Source: CAKPSH01 sp964634355 (GTDB lineage: Bacteria > Bacillota > Clostridia > TANB77 > CAG-508). Taken from it: DNA of 23,943 bases. This document shows positions 1 to 8,039 of the stretch, piece after piece. The DNA is taken from assembly GCA_964634355.1 (NCBI GenBank), contig CAZWIF010000011.1, positions 1-23,943 on the forward strand, read 5' to 3'. The notes beneath the pieces were generated by a model. The model did not search any database, was not told where the DNA came from, and was given only the letters and a program-made list of their open reading frames with translations. Each line of letters starts with the position of its first letter. Position 1 is the stretch's first letter. The position numbers and the translations under genes are program-made.

Positions 1-47
1 TAATAATTATATTAGAATTCCCTTATCTTAATAAAAATAGCTGTGAA

Positions 48-278
48 TTGTAACTGCTGGATAATGGTTTATTTCAAATTAATTAGAGAAAGCAAGATAT
101 ATAAAGAAAAAAACGAGTTCGACCTTGAGATTTTATTTGCTTACTCCAAAGCAGAGTGTGTCACGTTATTTTGAAAAACCAACGTCACTTAAACGCCTTC
201 GAGAACGGAATTTTTTTATTTATATATCTTGCTTTCTTATAGTAAATAAATATAAAAACCATTATCCAGTAGTTACAA
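48..278. repeat. Long inverted-repeat element (candidate structured RNA or MITE-like element)
   Basis: Two arms face each other. Positions 48-70 pair with 256-278 (22 of 23 bases), and 87-113 pair with 212-238 (26 of 27). They are separated by an AT-rich internal loop of about 16-18 nt on each side. The 97-nt core (114-210) is richer in G and C than its surroundings and holds smaller stems: TGCTT/AAGCA near 139-155, and GTG-ACGTT/AACGTCAC near 158-188. It also contains a GTTCGA stretch at 117-122 that resembles a tRNA T-loop. No convincing ORF fits. The perfect arms suggest a transcribed hairpin RNA or a small non-autonomous mobile element. I do not recognise a named family, and 6S-like and raiA-like RNAs are only loose ideas. 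Confidence 0.6.
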
Positions 279-302
279 AAATTTGCATTTTTTTTGATTT
301 TA

Positions 303-331
303 TTGATAAAAATTTTTTTCTATGATAAAAT
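303..331 (+). promoter_or_regulatory. Sigma-A-type promoter for the TasA-like gene
   Basis: TTGATA (303-308) and TAAAAT (326-331) are separated by 17 nt. They lie about 40 nt upstream of the start codon at 370, just past the inverted-repeat element. The match is good, but the region is extremely AT-rich, so chance matches are common. Confidence 0.45.
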
Positions 332-359
332 AATTTCAAATACAATTTTTCTATGTATT

Positions 360-364
360 GGAGG
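360..364 (+). promoter_or_regulatory. RBS that fixes the start at 370
   Basis: GGAGG sits 5 nt before ATG 370. An in-frame TTG at 358 would overlap this ribosome site, so the ATG is preferred. Confidence 0.75.
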
Positions 365-369
365 TTAAG

Positions 370-966
370 ATGAAAAAAAATTACAAAAGATTATTAATTT
401 TTTTAGCTATTATTGCTCTAATTGTTTCATTATATTTTATTGTAACAACATATGCTAAATATTTATCTAGTGCCACTGGTTCCACTTCTGCATCTATTGC
501 ACGTTGGAATATTGTAGTTAATGGTACTTCAATTAAAAATAATACTACCTTGTCATCTCCTATAACTCCAGTATTCCCTGGAAATGATAATTATGCAGCT
601 GATATTATAGCTCCAGGTGCAGAAGGTTATTTTGACCTTATATTTGATTTTTCAGATGTTGATGTTTCTTTTAACTATACTATTTCCGTTTCAGGAAATG
701 AAAATAATCTAGTTGATGATTTTGTAATTACTGGATATTCTATTGATGATGGTGATAAACAAAATATTGATGATGGTGCTGAAATTTCGGAAGAAATTTT
801 ACATTCTTCTAATATAACTTCTCGTACTGTTCGTGTATATGTTTCATGGGACGATGATGCTAATACCGAGACAATGAATAATTCTGATGACACTTATACA
901 ACTACTGTTGAAAATGGTCAAGGAATTTTGGATGTTAATATTACATTTGCACAGATTAAAGAATAG
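370..966 (+). CDS. TasA/camelysin-like secreted protein with SipW-cognate signal sequence
   Basis: This 198-aa exported protein has a basic N-terminus (MKKNYKR), a hydrophobic stretch at residues 8-26 and a TTYA-K junction near 26-30. The mature start SASIARWNIVVNG is the pattern of SipW-dependent TasA/camelysin-type substrates. The rest is acidic, rich in Asn, Asp, Ser and Thr, beta-rich and without Cys, as expected of a fibre or matrix subunit. The first 52 residues match the protein at 8040-8639 at 29 positions without gaps, so the two are paralogues. It is the only secretion gene here on the plus strand and converges on the end of the large minus-strand operon 13 nt away. Start chosen by the GGAGG at 360. 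Its role as a surface-fibre subunit is inferred from the family. Confidence 0.8.
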   Translation: MKKNYKRLLIFLAIIALIVSLYFIVTTYAKYLSSATGSTSASIARWNIVVNGTSIKNNTTLSSPITPVFPGNDNYAADIIAPGAEGYFDLIFDFSDVDVSFNYTISVSGNENNLVDDFVITGYSIDDGDKQNIDDGAEISEEILHSSNITSRTVRVYVSWDDDANTETMNNSDDTYTTTVENGQGILDVNITFAQIKE

Positions 967-979
967 AGAAAATAATTAT

Positions 980-1573
980 CTATTTTGCTTGTTCTGCTAC
1001 TAGTTTTATTTGCATACTGAAACTTGTTTGATCTGTATTTTCTTGATAAAATTCATAAGCTTTTTCTCCCCACTCTGTGTCTAATTCATCATTTCCAGAT
1101 TCAAACTCCCAACTAAATGTTATTGTAAAAGTTCCTTCTCCGCTTTCTGCTACTAGGTTTTCTTCTGTTTTTTCAATAGTTATAGTAAAAGGGAATTCAT
1201 TTTCCATTTTTTCACTTAGTTCACTTTTTGTAATATTGTCTCCAACAGTATATGTATCTCCGAAAACGGTTACTGATATTATTTCATATGTTAATGTGGC
1301 ATCTATATCACCTAAGTTATATACTTGGACATCTTGAGTATAGTCCTCCATTCCAGGATAAATTTTTTCCACTTCTACTTCTATTATATTGTCATCTGAA
1401 AGATTATCTGCATCAAATTGGATTTTCCATGCTATTACTCTTGTCTCCAAGCTGGTTGATACCTTAGTTGAAAAAAGAAACCATGCATATGAATTTACTA
1501 TTAATAAAAGAATTAATATTATGAGTCTTTTTATTGTTATTTGTTTTATTATCTTTTTCAGTTTATCTTTCAT
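980..1573 (-). CDS. TasA-like exported protein, last gene of the operon
   Basis: This 197-aa protein has a Lys-rich start, a hydrophobic segment at about residues 16-29 and NSYAWF at 27-32. It then has TRVIAWKIQFDAD, which parallels the IARWNIVVN block of the other TasA-like proteins here. The mature part is strongly acidic, beta-rich and lacks Cys. It contains a YPGMEDYTQDVQVYNLGDIDA stretch of the kind seen in camelysin-like domains, where pairs such as 'PG...V.N.G' recur. It follows the SipW-type peptidase at 1639-2211 after 65 nt, which suits an enzyme-substrate pair. An AAAGGA site lies about 11 nt upstream of the start. It probably forms surface fibres or accessory subunits, but is too diverged for a firm subfamily. 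Confidence 0.7.
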   Translation of the reverse strand: MKDKLKKIIKQITIKRLIILILLLIVNSYAWFLFSTKVSTSLETRVIAWKIQFDADNLSDDNIIEVEVEKIYPGMEDYTQDVQVYNLGDIDATLTYEIISVTVFGDTYTVGDNITKSELSEKMENEFPFTITIEKTEENLVAESGEGTFTITFSWEFESGNDELDTEWGEKAYEFYQENTDQTSFSMQIKLVAEQAK

Positions 1574-1638
1574 CTTTTATCTTTTCCTTTCTTAAGTTTT
1601 CCTCATACATTTATTCACAGCATGTACTTAGAGTAATA

Positions 1639-2211
1639 TTATTTTTCTTTTAGATTTAATATTCCCTTCCTTATATCGACAAATAAAATTATTACAATCG
1701 GTACAAAAATTAAGAAGTAGAATAAATAAATATTGTTAATGATTTTACTTAATATACTTAGTGTTTGTATTTTATATATTACCTTTCCATATACTTGGTC
1801 TTCTGATACTATTGGATCTTCTAGTGTATTTGCTATTCCTTTTGTGTGGAATTTATATTCTCCATCCTCATAATCTATTGAAATAACTTGATGTGTAATT
1901 ATCTTTCCTGCATATGAATCTTCCTCTCCTATGTATACTAAATCGTCTCCTACTTCGATTTCACTTGGGTCTACCTGTTTTGCTAGTAAAACATCACATA
2001 TTTCATATTTTGGCACCATACTTTCTGATACAATATTAAATAGTCTTATTCCTCCTATACTAATTGCATTATTTGAAAACCTTTGTATTACTACTACAAG
2101 GAGTACTCCTGCCACAATTAAGTATAATAGAGCATATAATATTTTTATAGTTATGGTCAATATTTTATTATCTTGTATTTCTTTTAGTTTTTTTAACATA
2201 TTATTCCTCAT
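1639..2211 (-). CDS. SipW-type signal peptidase I
   Basis: This 190-aa integral membrane protease should cleave signal peptides of the nearby TasA-like proteins outside the membrane. It has a TM helix at about 22-42, the nucleophile in SESM (Ser64) and a catalytic His107 in ITHQV. The Lys of ordinary bacterial enzymes is replaced by His, which is the ER/SipW type. A second TM lies at about 161-179. The usual TKGDNN block reads TKGIAN, so the conserved Asp there is missing, although a later Asp (ED, residue 132) remains. The start overlaps the stop of the upstream gene as TAATG, implying translational coupling. ATG 2199 (codon 5) has a better-placed GAGGA and could be the real start. Confidence 0.85.
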   Translation of the reverse strand: MRNNMLKKLKEIQDNKILTITIKILYALLYLIVAGVLLVVVIQRFSNNAISIGGIRLFNIVSESMVPKYEICDVLLAKQVDPSEIEVGDDLVYIGEEDSYAGKIITHQVISIDYEDGEYKFHTKGIANTLEDPIVSEDQVYGKVIYKIQTLSILSKIINNIYLFYFLIFVPIVIILFVDIRKGILNLKEK

Positions 2212-3323
2212 TATTCCTGATTTACCTTTTTCAAATATTTATCGATATTTTTCTTAAATATCTTTTGAATTTCTTGTGTTGTAACTAAGTTTCTATTTTT
2301 GATAATTGCATATTTGTCTGCAATTAAACCTTTAATCTGTTTTTCATTTAAATTTCCATTTAATAGTACTATTTTTTCTATCATGTCATTAACTAATTTA
2401 TCTTTTATCTCTTTTTCTTTTTTCTTTTTCTTATCTTTATCCAATATTGAAATAGCTAAATACTGAAGCAAAAAGCTTTCCTCGATTAGCTTTTTTAATT
2501 CTCCCTTTTCCTCATAATCCTTCTTTTCCTTTATATTCTTAGTTTTATCATCCATGTTGTCTTGAATATAATTCCAAAGTCTCATAGCATATTGGAAATT
2601 AACATTTTTCAATATTAGATTTGTTTTCTTAATTGGTGGGGTTATTAATGCTATGTGCTTTTTCTCAATAAATTTATATACCTCTGTATTTGTAAGTTCT
2701 CTTACACGGAACTCTAATTCTTCAATTCTTTCTAATACTTTCTGTCCTTCATTATTTTTTGCTCCGTGATTATTAAGCTCTGTATGTAAAGTAAAATTTA
2801 AATTCACCTTTTCTCCACTTAATTTTGATATACCTTCATATTCTAGTAATTTATTGTTCTTGTTTCCCTGTTTCTGGTTTTCCTCAATTACCTTCTTTTT
2901 TCTCATAATGAATATCTTCATATTTTGTATTAATGTGAATATAACTTTATTTTCATATGTATCATAGCTTTCTTCTTTGTTTATGTTCAGTATTTTAGAA
3001 GGCTTAACTTCTCCAGTTTTATTGTCTATGCTTTGTATTAGATTTGTATTTCTTGCTAAATGTTTAATACTATCTACTGTAATTCTTCTTGCTAATTCTA
3101 TTTTTACAATTTCTTCTTCATTAATGATAAATCTATTTGGATTTCTAAATATATTATCTAAATATGGGATTGTTTGCATAAAAACATCTATCCATTCTGT
3201 GTCTCTTATTAGTTTTTCGTAATCTGTTTTTACTCTTACTTTAGATTCTACATTATCTAAGAAACTATTTGCTTCTTTTTCTTCAGTTCTTTCATACAGA
3301 TTAATTATATCTAAATTATTCAT
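2211..3323 (-). CDS. DUF2357-like protein, McrBC-type partner, no visible nuclease
   Basis: This 370-aa cytoplasmic protein has no signal or TM segment. Residues 50-140 (IPYLDNIF..NPNRF, ARRITVDSIKHLA, then ESYDTYENKVIFTLIQNM) and 228-255 (TPPIKKTNLILKN..FQYAMRLWNYI) read like the DUF2357 domain, which accompanies McrB-type AAA+ proteins in restriction-like systems. The usual C-terminal PD-(D/E)XK nuclease is not apparent. That region (260-370) is Lys/Glu-rich and helical instead. It starts 17 nt after the AAA+ gene at 3341-4861, with GGAGAGG before the ATG, and is coupled to the following signal peptidase. It probably forms a complex with the ATPase. The family call rests on remembered sequence pattern, not a search. 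Confidence 0.6.
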   Translation of the reverse strand: MNNLDIINLYERTEEKEANSFLDNVESKVRVKTDYEKLIRDTEWIDVFMQTIPYLDNIFRNPNRFIINEEEIVKIELARRITVDSIKHLARNTNLIQSIDNKTGEVKPSKILNINKEESYDTYENKVIFTLIQNMKIFIMRKKKVIEENQKQGNKNNKLLEYEGISKLSGEKVNLNFTLHTELNNHGAKNNEGQKVLERIEELEFRVRELTNTEVYKFIEKKHIALITPPIKKTNLILKNVNFQYAMRLWNYIQDNMDDKTKNIKEKKDYEEKGELKKLIEESFLLQYLAISILDKDKKKKKEKEIKDKLVNDMIEKIVLLNGNLNEKQIKGLIADKYAIIKNRNLVTTQEIQKIFKKNIDKYLKKVNQE

Positions 3324-3340
3324 TAATCCTCTCCAACTTT

Positions 3341-4861
3341 CTATGTTAATTTCTTAAGTCTTAATAGATATTCTGTACACTCCTTCATTTTGTTTTTACC
3401 AAAAGTTTTGTCTAAAAATTCTATATATGGATCAATTTCGTCTCTTATGTAAGATACGTTTAATTGTTCAAATTTTCTTAGGATCTTCTTGGCTATAAAA
3501 TAATCCACTCCACTGATTTCATCTCCACCGCAAGCAACATATACTGGTACGAATTTTTTCATATGACTAACAATACGGTTACCAAATGCAATACGAAAAT
3601 GTTGTATAACATAATTATCCATAATTTCAATCTTATCTAATGTGTCTTGCGAAATTTCATTCTTCCTCATTGCTTCTTCGAATAGTTTTTCTACATAAGA
3701 ATAATTTATATCCATTGCATCTACTTGAACAGGTTCAAAAGGTTGTCCTTTATCATTAATATCTATTGGCATAGCTCTATCGTAAACCTTATCTGTTACC
3801 ATGAATGTAGAGTCATCATTATTGATTGTTCCTATATACCATAAATTTGGTGGTATTTGTAATTTTCCTCCATGAACATGTTTAGGGTCATTTTTCCAAC
3901 TATTTGGAACTAATTCAACTATCCATTCATCTCTATTAGGCATCTCTAGTATAGATAACATTTCCGCAAAGTAATACTCAACACGTGAAATATTCATCTC
4001 ATCTAGTATTATTGTATATATATCATCAGTAAATCCTGCTAAATACATTTCTCTTAATACTTCAGTTTCATTGAATTTTTTAGTAAACTCATTGAAATAA
4101 CCAAATAACTCTGTTCTGTCTCTCCATGATGGTTGAACAGATGCAACACACGAATCATGTTTTAAGAATTTTCCCCACGCATATGCAAGAGAGGTTTTAC
4201 CTGTACCAGAAATACCTTGTAATATTACTAGTTTTGTTGATGCAAGAGCTGATATGAATAATTTAATTAAATCACTAGTATAATATAAACCTAGTTTTGA
4301 TGCTGCAAAGTTTCTAAAATATTCACAAAATTCTGGCAAAGTAAAATTATTTCCATAATTTTTGATTTTATAATTTGCAAATTCTTGGTCTATTACATTT
4401 AATTTTGCAAATCTTATTCCATCTTCTGTTAAGTTTTCCTCAGACTCTGAATATTCTTCTTCTGCATCTTCTCCTGGTTTTAGTCCAAGTTGTGATACCT
4501 TCATTGCTAAGATTTCTTGTTTTTCTTTAACAAGTCTTGCAACTTTATCATTAAGCTCTACAACTTCGTCCATTAGACTTTCTTGTTCGATTACTTTCTT
4601 TCTAAATCTTATGTATTTTCTAATTAATAAATATATAAGTAATACAACTAGTCCTACTATTATTAATAGACTTAATACAGCAACTCCAACTAATAGCCAT
4701 TCAGGTCCATTAAAATCCCCTTTATACATGTCTATTACATTCTTGTACTCCTTAACATTAATTATTTTTACTATACCATTCCATATTCCACTGAGTATAG
4801 TTAATACTCCTGAGAAGAACTGTGATAAAAATTCATATAAAAATCTTGCATAGGTATCCAT
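3341..4861 (-). CDS. Membrane-anchored McrB-like AAA+ ATPase
   Basis: This 506-aa protein has a hydrophobic N-terminus (about 8-35) and a clear TM helix at 56-80. A charged, probably coiled linker follows (88-165), then an AAA+ domain. Walker A is GISGTGKT (216-223), Walker B is IILDEMN (284-290), a sensor-1-like GTINNDD lies at 344-350 and DKVYDRA at 357-363. The order and spacing match the McrB branch of AAA+ NTPases, which use hexamers to drive partner proteins. McrB proteins normally carry a DNA-binding N-terminus. Here a membrane anchor replaces it, so action at the inner face of the membrane is likely. It lies between the 334-aa gene and the DUF2357-like gene in one operon with secretion genes. 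ATPase assignment is firm; the exact subfamily is less so. Confidence 0.85.
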   Translation of the reverse strand: MDTYARFLYEFLSQFFSGVLTILSGIWNGIVKIINVKEYKNVIDMYKGDFNGPEWLLVGVAVLSLLIIVGLVVLLIYLLIRKYIRFRKKVIEQESLMDEVVELNDKVARLVKEKQEILAMKVSQLGLKPGEDAEEEYSESEENLTEDGIRFAKLNVIDQEFANYKIKNYGNNFTLPEFCEYFRNFAASKLGLYYTSDLIKLFISALASTKLVILQGISGTGKTSLAYAWGKFLKHDSCVASVQPSWRDRTELFGYFNEFTKKFNETEVLREMYLAGFTDDIYTIILDEMNISRVEYYFAEMLSILEMPNRDEWIVELVPNSWKNDPKHVHGGKLQIPPNLWYIGTINNDDSTFMVTDKVYDRAMPIDINDKGQPFEPVQVDAMDINYSYVEKLFEEAMRKNEISQDTLDKIEIMDNYVIQHFRIAFGNRIVSHMKKFVPVYVACGGDEISGVDYFIAKKILRKFEQLNVSYIRDEIDPYIEFLDKTFGKNKMKECTEYLLRLKKLT

Positions 4862-4891
4862 TTTTTCATTTCCTTTCTTTTTATTTATCTT

Positions 4892-5896
4892 CTACCCAAT
4901 ATCTATAACATTGTGTAACATAACCTTATCAGACATAAATTCTTTGTAATATTTTTGTTCTTTGCTTATTAAGATAAAATTAAACATATTCAATTTTTCC
5001 ATATTTTTGTAATTGATTTCAAATTTTTCATCCATTACAACTGCAAATCTAAATCCTCTCTTCATTAGTGCTATTATTTCATTTTTTCTTTTTAAATAGT
5101 CTTTATATTCTATTAAAATACTCAATCTGTCTTGTATGGCAGCATTATCGATAATATTTAATAAATTTGCTAGCTTCTGTTTTTTATCAAAAATTGTATT
5201 CGTAAACTCACAGATGTACTGCTTTTTAAAATTTCCTTTAACTGTATCTTTTATAATATGTACAGCCATTAAATAATACTCTATTAAAAGCTTGTCCTCA
5301 TTAATTATTCCTTCATTAAAGGCTTTTTCAATTATATCTTCACTATATATTTTAGGAAATTTAAAATTATATTTTATATTAGCTTTATATACATTGTGCA
5401 TCTCTGAGTATGGTGTTAATTTTAAAGAAAAATCTTCCGTTTCAAATTTTTTTAGAAAATCGGCTTTTATTCTAGCATTTTCTTTGACTATTTTTAGAAA
5501 CTCACGCTTAAATGTTTTGTCATTTTCCTTTTCTAAAATTTTTTTTCTTGCGTCTTCAATTCTTTCTAGAATTCTTTTTATATTTCTATAATAAGTTACA
5601 TTATCAAAATATAGCATAAATGGACAAAAAGCATGTATTTGTCTAATTACTTTTTCTTTATCAGGTATTTCTTTAATTAGTTTTTCCATTTCTAAGTCTA
5701 TAGATTCCAATATTTTTTTTCTGAAGGTGTTTTCTGAATTTGGCATTTCATAATTATAATACCTTACCTTCATATATGCCTCTATAAATCCATCGCATAT
5801 TTTTTTGTTAAACTTATTATCAAATATTAACTTCATATATGAATTTATTTCTTTTTGTGTTAGTTTAATGTATTCATTCATTACATTACATGACAT
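4892..5896 (-). CDS. Uncharacterised cytoplasmic protein of the AAA+/DUF2357 module
   Basis: I do not recognise this 334-aa protein. It has no signal peptide or TM segment, is rich in Lys, Glu, Ile and Asn, and is mostly helical. A charged region at about 110-150 (RILERIEDARKKILEKEND) may form a coiled coil. The last 60 residues (RGFRFAVVMDEKFEINYKN..FNFILIS) look like a small alpha/beta unit. It lies 30 nt upstream of the AAA+ gene and 13 nt downstream of an exported-protein gene, with a good AAAGGAG site, so it is translated as part of the operon. Position suggests a third subunit or adaptor for the ATPase/DUF2357 pair. Confidence 0.8.
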   Translation of the reverse strand: MSCNVMNEYIKLTQKEINSYMKLIFDNKFNKKICDGFIEAYMKVRYYNYEMPNSENTFRKKILESIDLEMEKLIKEIPDKEKVIRQIHAFCPFMLYFDNVTYYRNIKRILERIEDARKKILEKENDKTFKREFLKIVKENARIKADFLKKFETEDFSLKLTPYSEMHNVYKANIKYNFKFPKIYSEDIIEKAFNEGIINEDKLLIEYYLMAVHIIKDTVKGNFKKQYICEFTNTIFDKKQKLANLLNIIDNAAIQDRLSILIEYKDYLKRKNEIIALMKRGFRFAVVMDEKFEINYKNMEKLNMFNFILISKEQKYYKEFMSDKVMLHNVIDIG

Positions 5897-5909
5897 TTGT
5901 TTTTCTCCT

Positions 5910-6845
5910 TTATTGACTTGTTACTTTAATTATTGTTTCATCTGTATTGTCTGTATAATCTGCCGATATATCTGTTTTATATAATCTTACTGTAGTACTT
6001 GAAACTGCCTCCATCGCCAATGTTATTGAGTTAATTACTTTATATGTATTATTTGTATAACTGTCAGTTGCTGTTTGTGTTAAAACTTCAATTGCTTCCT
6101 GATATTCCTTACCTGCTGTATCTATTACTAATTTATCAGTATCAAATTCAATTGTAACTAAGGCAGAATAGCAATTATCCTTTTCTGCATCTGATAGAGT
6201 AAGATAGGTTTCACCAGGTATCGTATCTCCAACTGAATATGAACCAAAAGCTGTTCTTACAGTATAATATGATAATGTATTGGTAATATCTATTTCCAGA
6301 TAAGGACTACCTGATGAGTCATCTATTGTATATGTTAAATCTTCAATTCCAACTACCAATGAAAATTCAGCTGTAATAGTTTTTTCATACTCTGCATCAG
6401 CTATGGCTGTAACTTTTACCCAAACTACATCTCCTGTTGTTAGCTGTGTATTTGGCGTGATTCTTACATTAAATGTATCATTATTTGTTTCTGCATCAAT
6501 TATTCCTCTAGTTTTGCTCAATTGGCATATGGCATTACTTGAACATTCATATTCTATGTCATATGAAATATCATATGACGCTACCAACAGGTTATTTTCC
6601 ATACTGTTCATATTTATTGTAATAGTATATGAGTCAACTCCTGACCAGTTATTAATTTCATATATTGCACCATCCTCTTTCAGTTTATCGCTATAGAAAT
6701 AAAATTCCTTTGTTCTTAGATAAAAATCATTTACTTTTTCTATAACATATTTACCAAGTGTTATAGTTAAAGATACACAACATATCGCTAATATTGATAA
6801 AATTAATATTTGTTTACGTTTATATTTAACCTTATGTTTTTTCAT
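5910..6845 (-). CDS. Exported beta-rich protein with two-Cys motif
   Basis: This 311-aa protein has a very basic start (KKHKVKYKRK), a hydrophobic segment at 12-30 and an LGKY junction at 30-33. It then has a longer, helical connector before the beta-rich body. It lacks the clean IARW-type block of the TasA-like proteins, so it is a diverged member or a different fibre component. Residues 101-107 (CSSNAIC) give a close Cys pair that could form a disulphide, unlike the Cys-free mature parts of its neighbours. Segments such as NNWSGVDSYTITINMNS and SPYLEIDITNTLSYYTV alternate as beta strands. AAGGAG precedes the start. It may be a tip, anchor or adaptor subunit, but that is inference. Confidence 0.75.
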   Translation of the reverse strand: MKKHKVKYKRKQILILSILAICCVSLTITLGKYVIEKVNDFYLRTKEFYFYSDKLKEDGAIYEINNWSGVDSYTITINMNSMENNLLVASYDISYDIEYECSSNAICQLSKTRGIIDAETNNDTFNVRITPNTQLTTGDVVWVKVTAIADAEYEKTITAEFSLVVGIEDLTYTIDDSSGSPYLEIDITNTLSYYTVRTAFGSYSVGDTIPGETYLTLSDAEKDNCYSALVTIEFDTDKLVIDTAGKEYQEAIEVLTQTATDSYTNNTYKVINSITLAMEAVSSTTVRLYKTDISADYTDNTDETIIKVTSQ

Positions 6846-6873
6846 CTACCTACTCTCCTTGGATTTTTATCTC

Positions 6874-7437
6874 TTATTCTGTTACTTGTTCTGCATTTAT
6901 CGTTATTTCTATTGCTTCTACTACATCTTGATATTCTGTTGAAGAATATATGCTCGGAAAATTTACTATTAATGTATAATCATTTTCTAATTTTTCGTCA
7001 AATCCAAAAACAACACTATCTGTCGTTATTTTTCTGAAATATGTATTATCATCATCTTGAATTATTGTATTTTCTGTTATTGCACTTTGTGTAGTATCTC
7101 CATTTATGTATAATTCATATGTTAAAGGCAAATTTGTTGTTGTTCTAATTGTTAAATCATATGAAATTACAGTATCAGTAATAATATCTTCATCATAATT
7201 TGAAATCGAAAATGTATATATATATGCTTCATCACTTGGTACTATTGAGTCTAAATTTATTGTCATTGTTTGATAATCTGCATTTAATAAAAATCTAGCA
7301 ATTTCTAACTCTGCTGTTGCATTTCCAACACTTTCATATCTGGATAATGTTAGATTTAGCACATTTGCAAGTAAAACTAATGAAATTAGTAGTATCGCTA
7401 ATTTTATTACTGACTTTGATTTTTTTCTTTTGGGCAT
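6874..7437 (-). CDS. TasA-like secreted protein
   Basis: This 187-aa protein begins MPKRKKSKS, has a hydrophobic core at 11-30 and a LSRYESVGNATAELEIARF block at 31-49. That block matches the SipW-cognate signal and mature start seen in the other TasA-like proteins here. The remainder is acidic and beta-rich without Cys. It starts inside the end of the signal peptidase gene: the frames overlap by 31 nt (7407-7437), and a GGAGG lies about 10 nt before this ATG within the upstream coding region. The overlap ties its translation to that of its likely processing enzyme. It is probably a surface-fibre subunit. Confidence 0.75.
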   Translation of the reverse strand: MPKRKKSKSVIKLAILLISLVLLANVLNLTLSRYESVGNATAELEIARFLLNADYQTMTINLDSIVPSDEAYIYTFSISNYDEDIITDTVISYDLTIRTTTNLPLTYELYINGDTTQSAITENTIIQDDDNTYFRKITTDSVVFGFDEKLENDYTLIVNFPSIYSSTEYQDVVEAIEITINAEQVTE

Positions 7438-8000
7438 TCTTCACTTTCCTCCAAATTATTTTTTGTTTTGCTTTTTTTAGGTTCTTTATTTTGTTCATCG
7501 TTATCTTCTTCTGTTGTGTAAGAAAATGCAATACCTAATAATAATATTGTTATCATAACTGGAACATATACAGAAGGCGTCGCCGCAACCTTCTTCCATG
7601 TTGCAAATTGTGTTAAAATCTTCACTACTTTTCCTACTACTGCTGACCTATCTGTTGGTGAATCTTCTGTGTTGTTTGAGTCTCCTCGAGTTATTATAGT
7701 ATCTCCTTCTATTGCTGTAACTCTATGTGTTATAAAGTTGTCTCCTTCTTGATATACTATTATATCATCAACTTCTATGTCATCTGTAATTTTTACAAGG
7801 ACAACATCTCCTATTTCTATTGTTGTGGACATGCTTCCTGTTACTACTTCAAAAGCTGAGTATCCCAAAAAGTTTGCGAAGTCGTATTTTAATATATGTA
7901 TTTGAAAAGAATAAATTGCCACTATAATTAATGCAAATGCAGCAATTATTATACAAATATTTAATATAATTTCAATTATTTTGTTTAAGACCTTTTTCAT
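7407..8000 (-). CDS. SipW-type signal peptidase I
   Basis: This 197-aa membrane protease has a long N-terminal TM (about 11-36), TGSM with nucleophile Ser56, THRV with His92, and TRGDSNNTED with Asp107 and Asp113. The full Ser-His-Asp set of the SipW/ER type is therefore present. A second TM spans about 146-161. It is followed by a 35-residue highly charged cytoplasmic tail. It lies between two TasA-like genes, 39 nt after one and overlapping the next, so these are its probable substrates. AAAGGA lies about 8 nt before the ATG. Of the signal-peptidase-family genes in this operon it is the only one with every expected catalytic residue. Confidence 0.9.
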   Translation of the reverse strand: MKKVLNKIIEIILNICIIIAAFALIIVAIYSFQIHILKYDFANFLGYSAFEVVTGSMSTTIEIGDVVLVKITDDIEVDDIIVYQEGDNFITHRVTAIEGDTIITRGDSNNTEDSPTDRSAVVGKVVKILTQFATWKKVAATPSVYVPVMITILLLGIAFSYTTEEDNDEQNKEPKKSKTKNNLEESEECPKEKNQSQ

Positions 8001-8039
8001 TTTATATTCCTTTCATTTTTTTGCTATGGTACAAGCATT

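Noticed and set aside
125..325. 66-codon ORF across the inverted-repeat element
   Set aside because: It runs through the right arm of the inverted repeat, has no ribosome site and has a composition unlike the genes around it.
962..986. Possible terminator between the convergent genes ending at 966 and 980
   Set aside because: Only 6-bp, all or mostly A-T stems can be drawn, and the gap is 13 nt. Too weak to call.
2211..4861. Reading the AAA+/DUF2357 pair as an ordinary McrBC restriction system
   Set aside because: No nuclease motif or DNA-recognition domain is visible, the ATPase carries a membrane anchor, and no methylase or other defence gene is nearby.
7334..7531. 65-codon Lys-rich minus-strand ORF
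   Set aside because: It is an out-of-frame shadow across the overlap of the peptidase and TasA-like genes, with low-complexity Lys content and no separate ribosome site.
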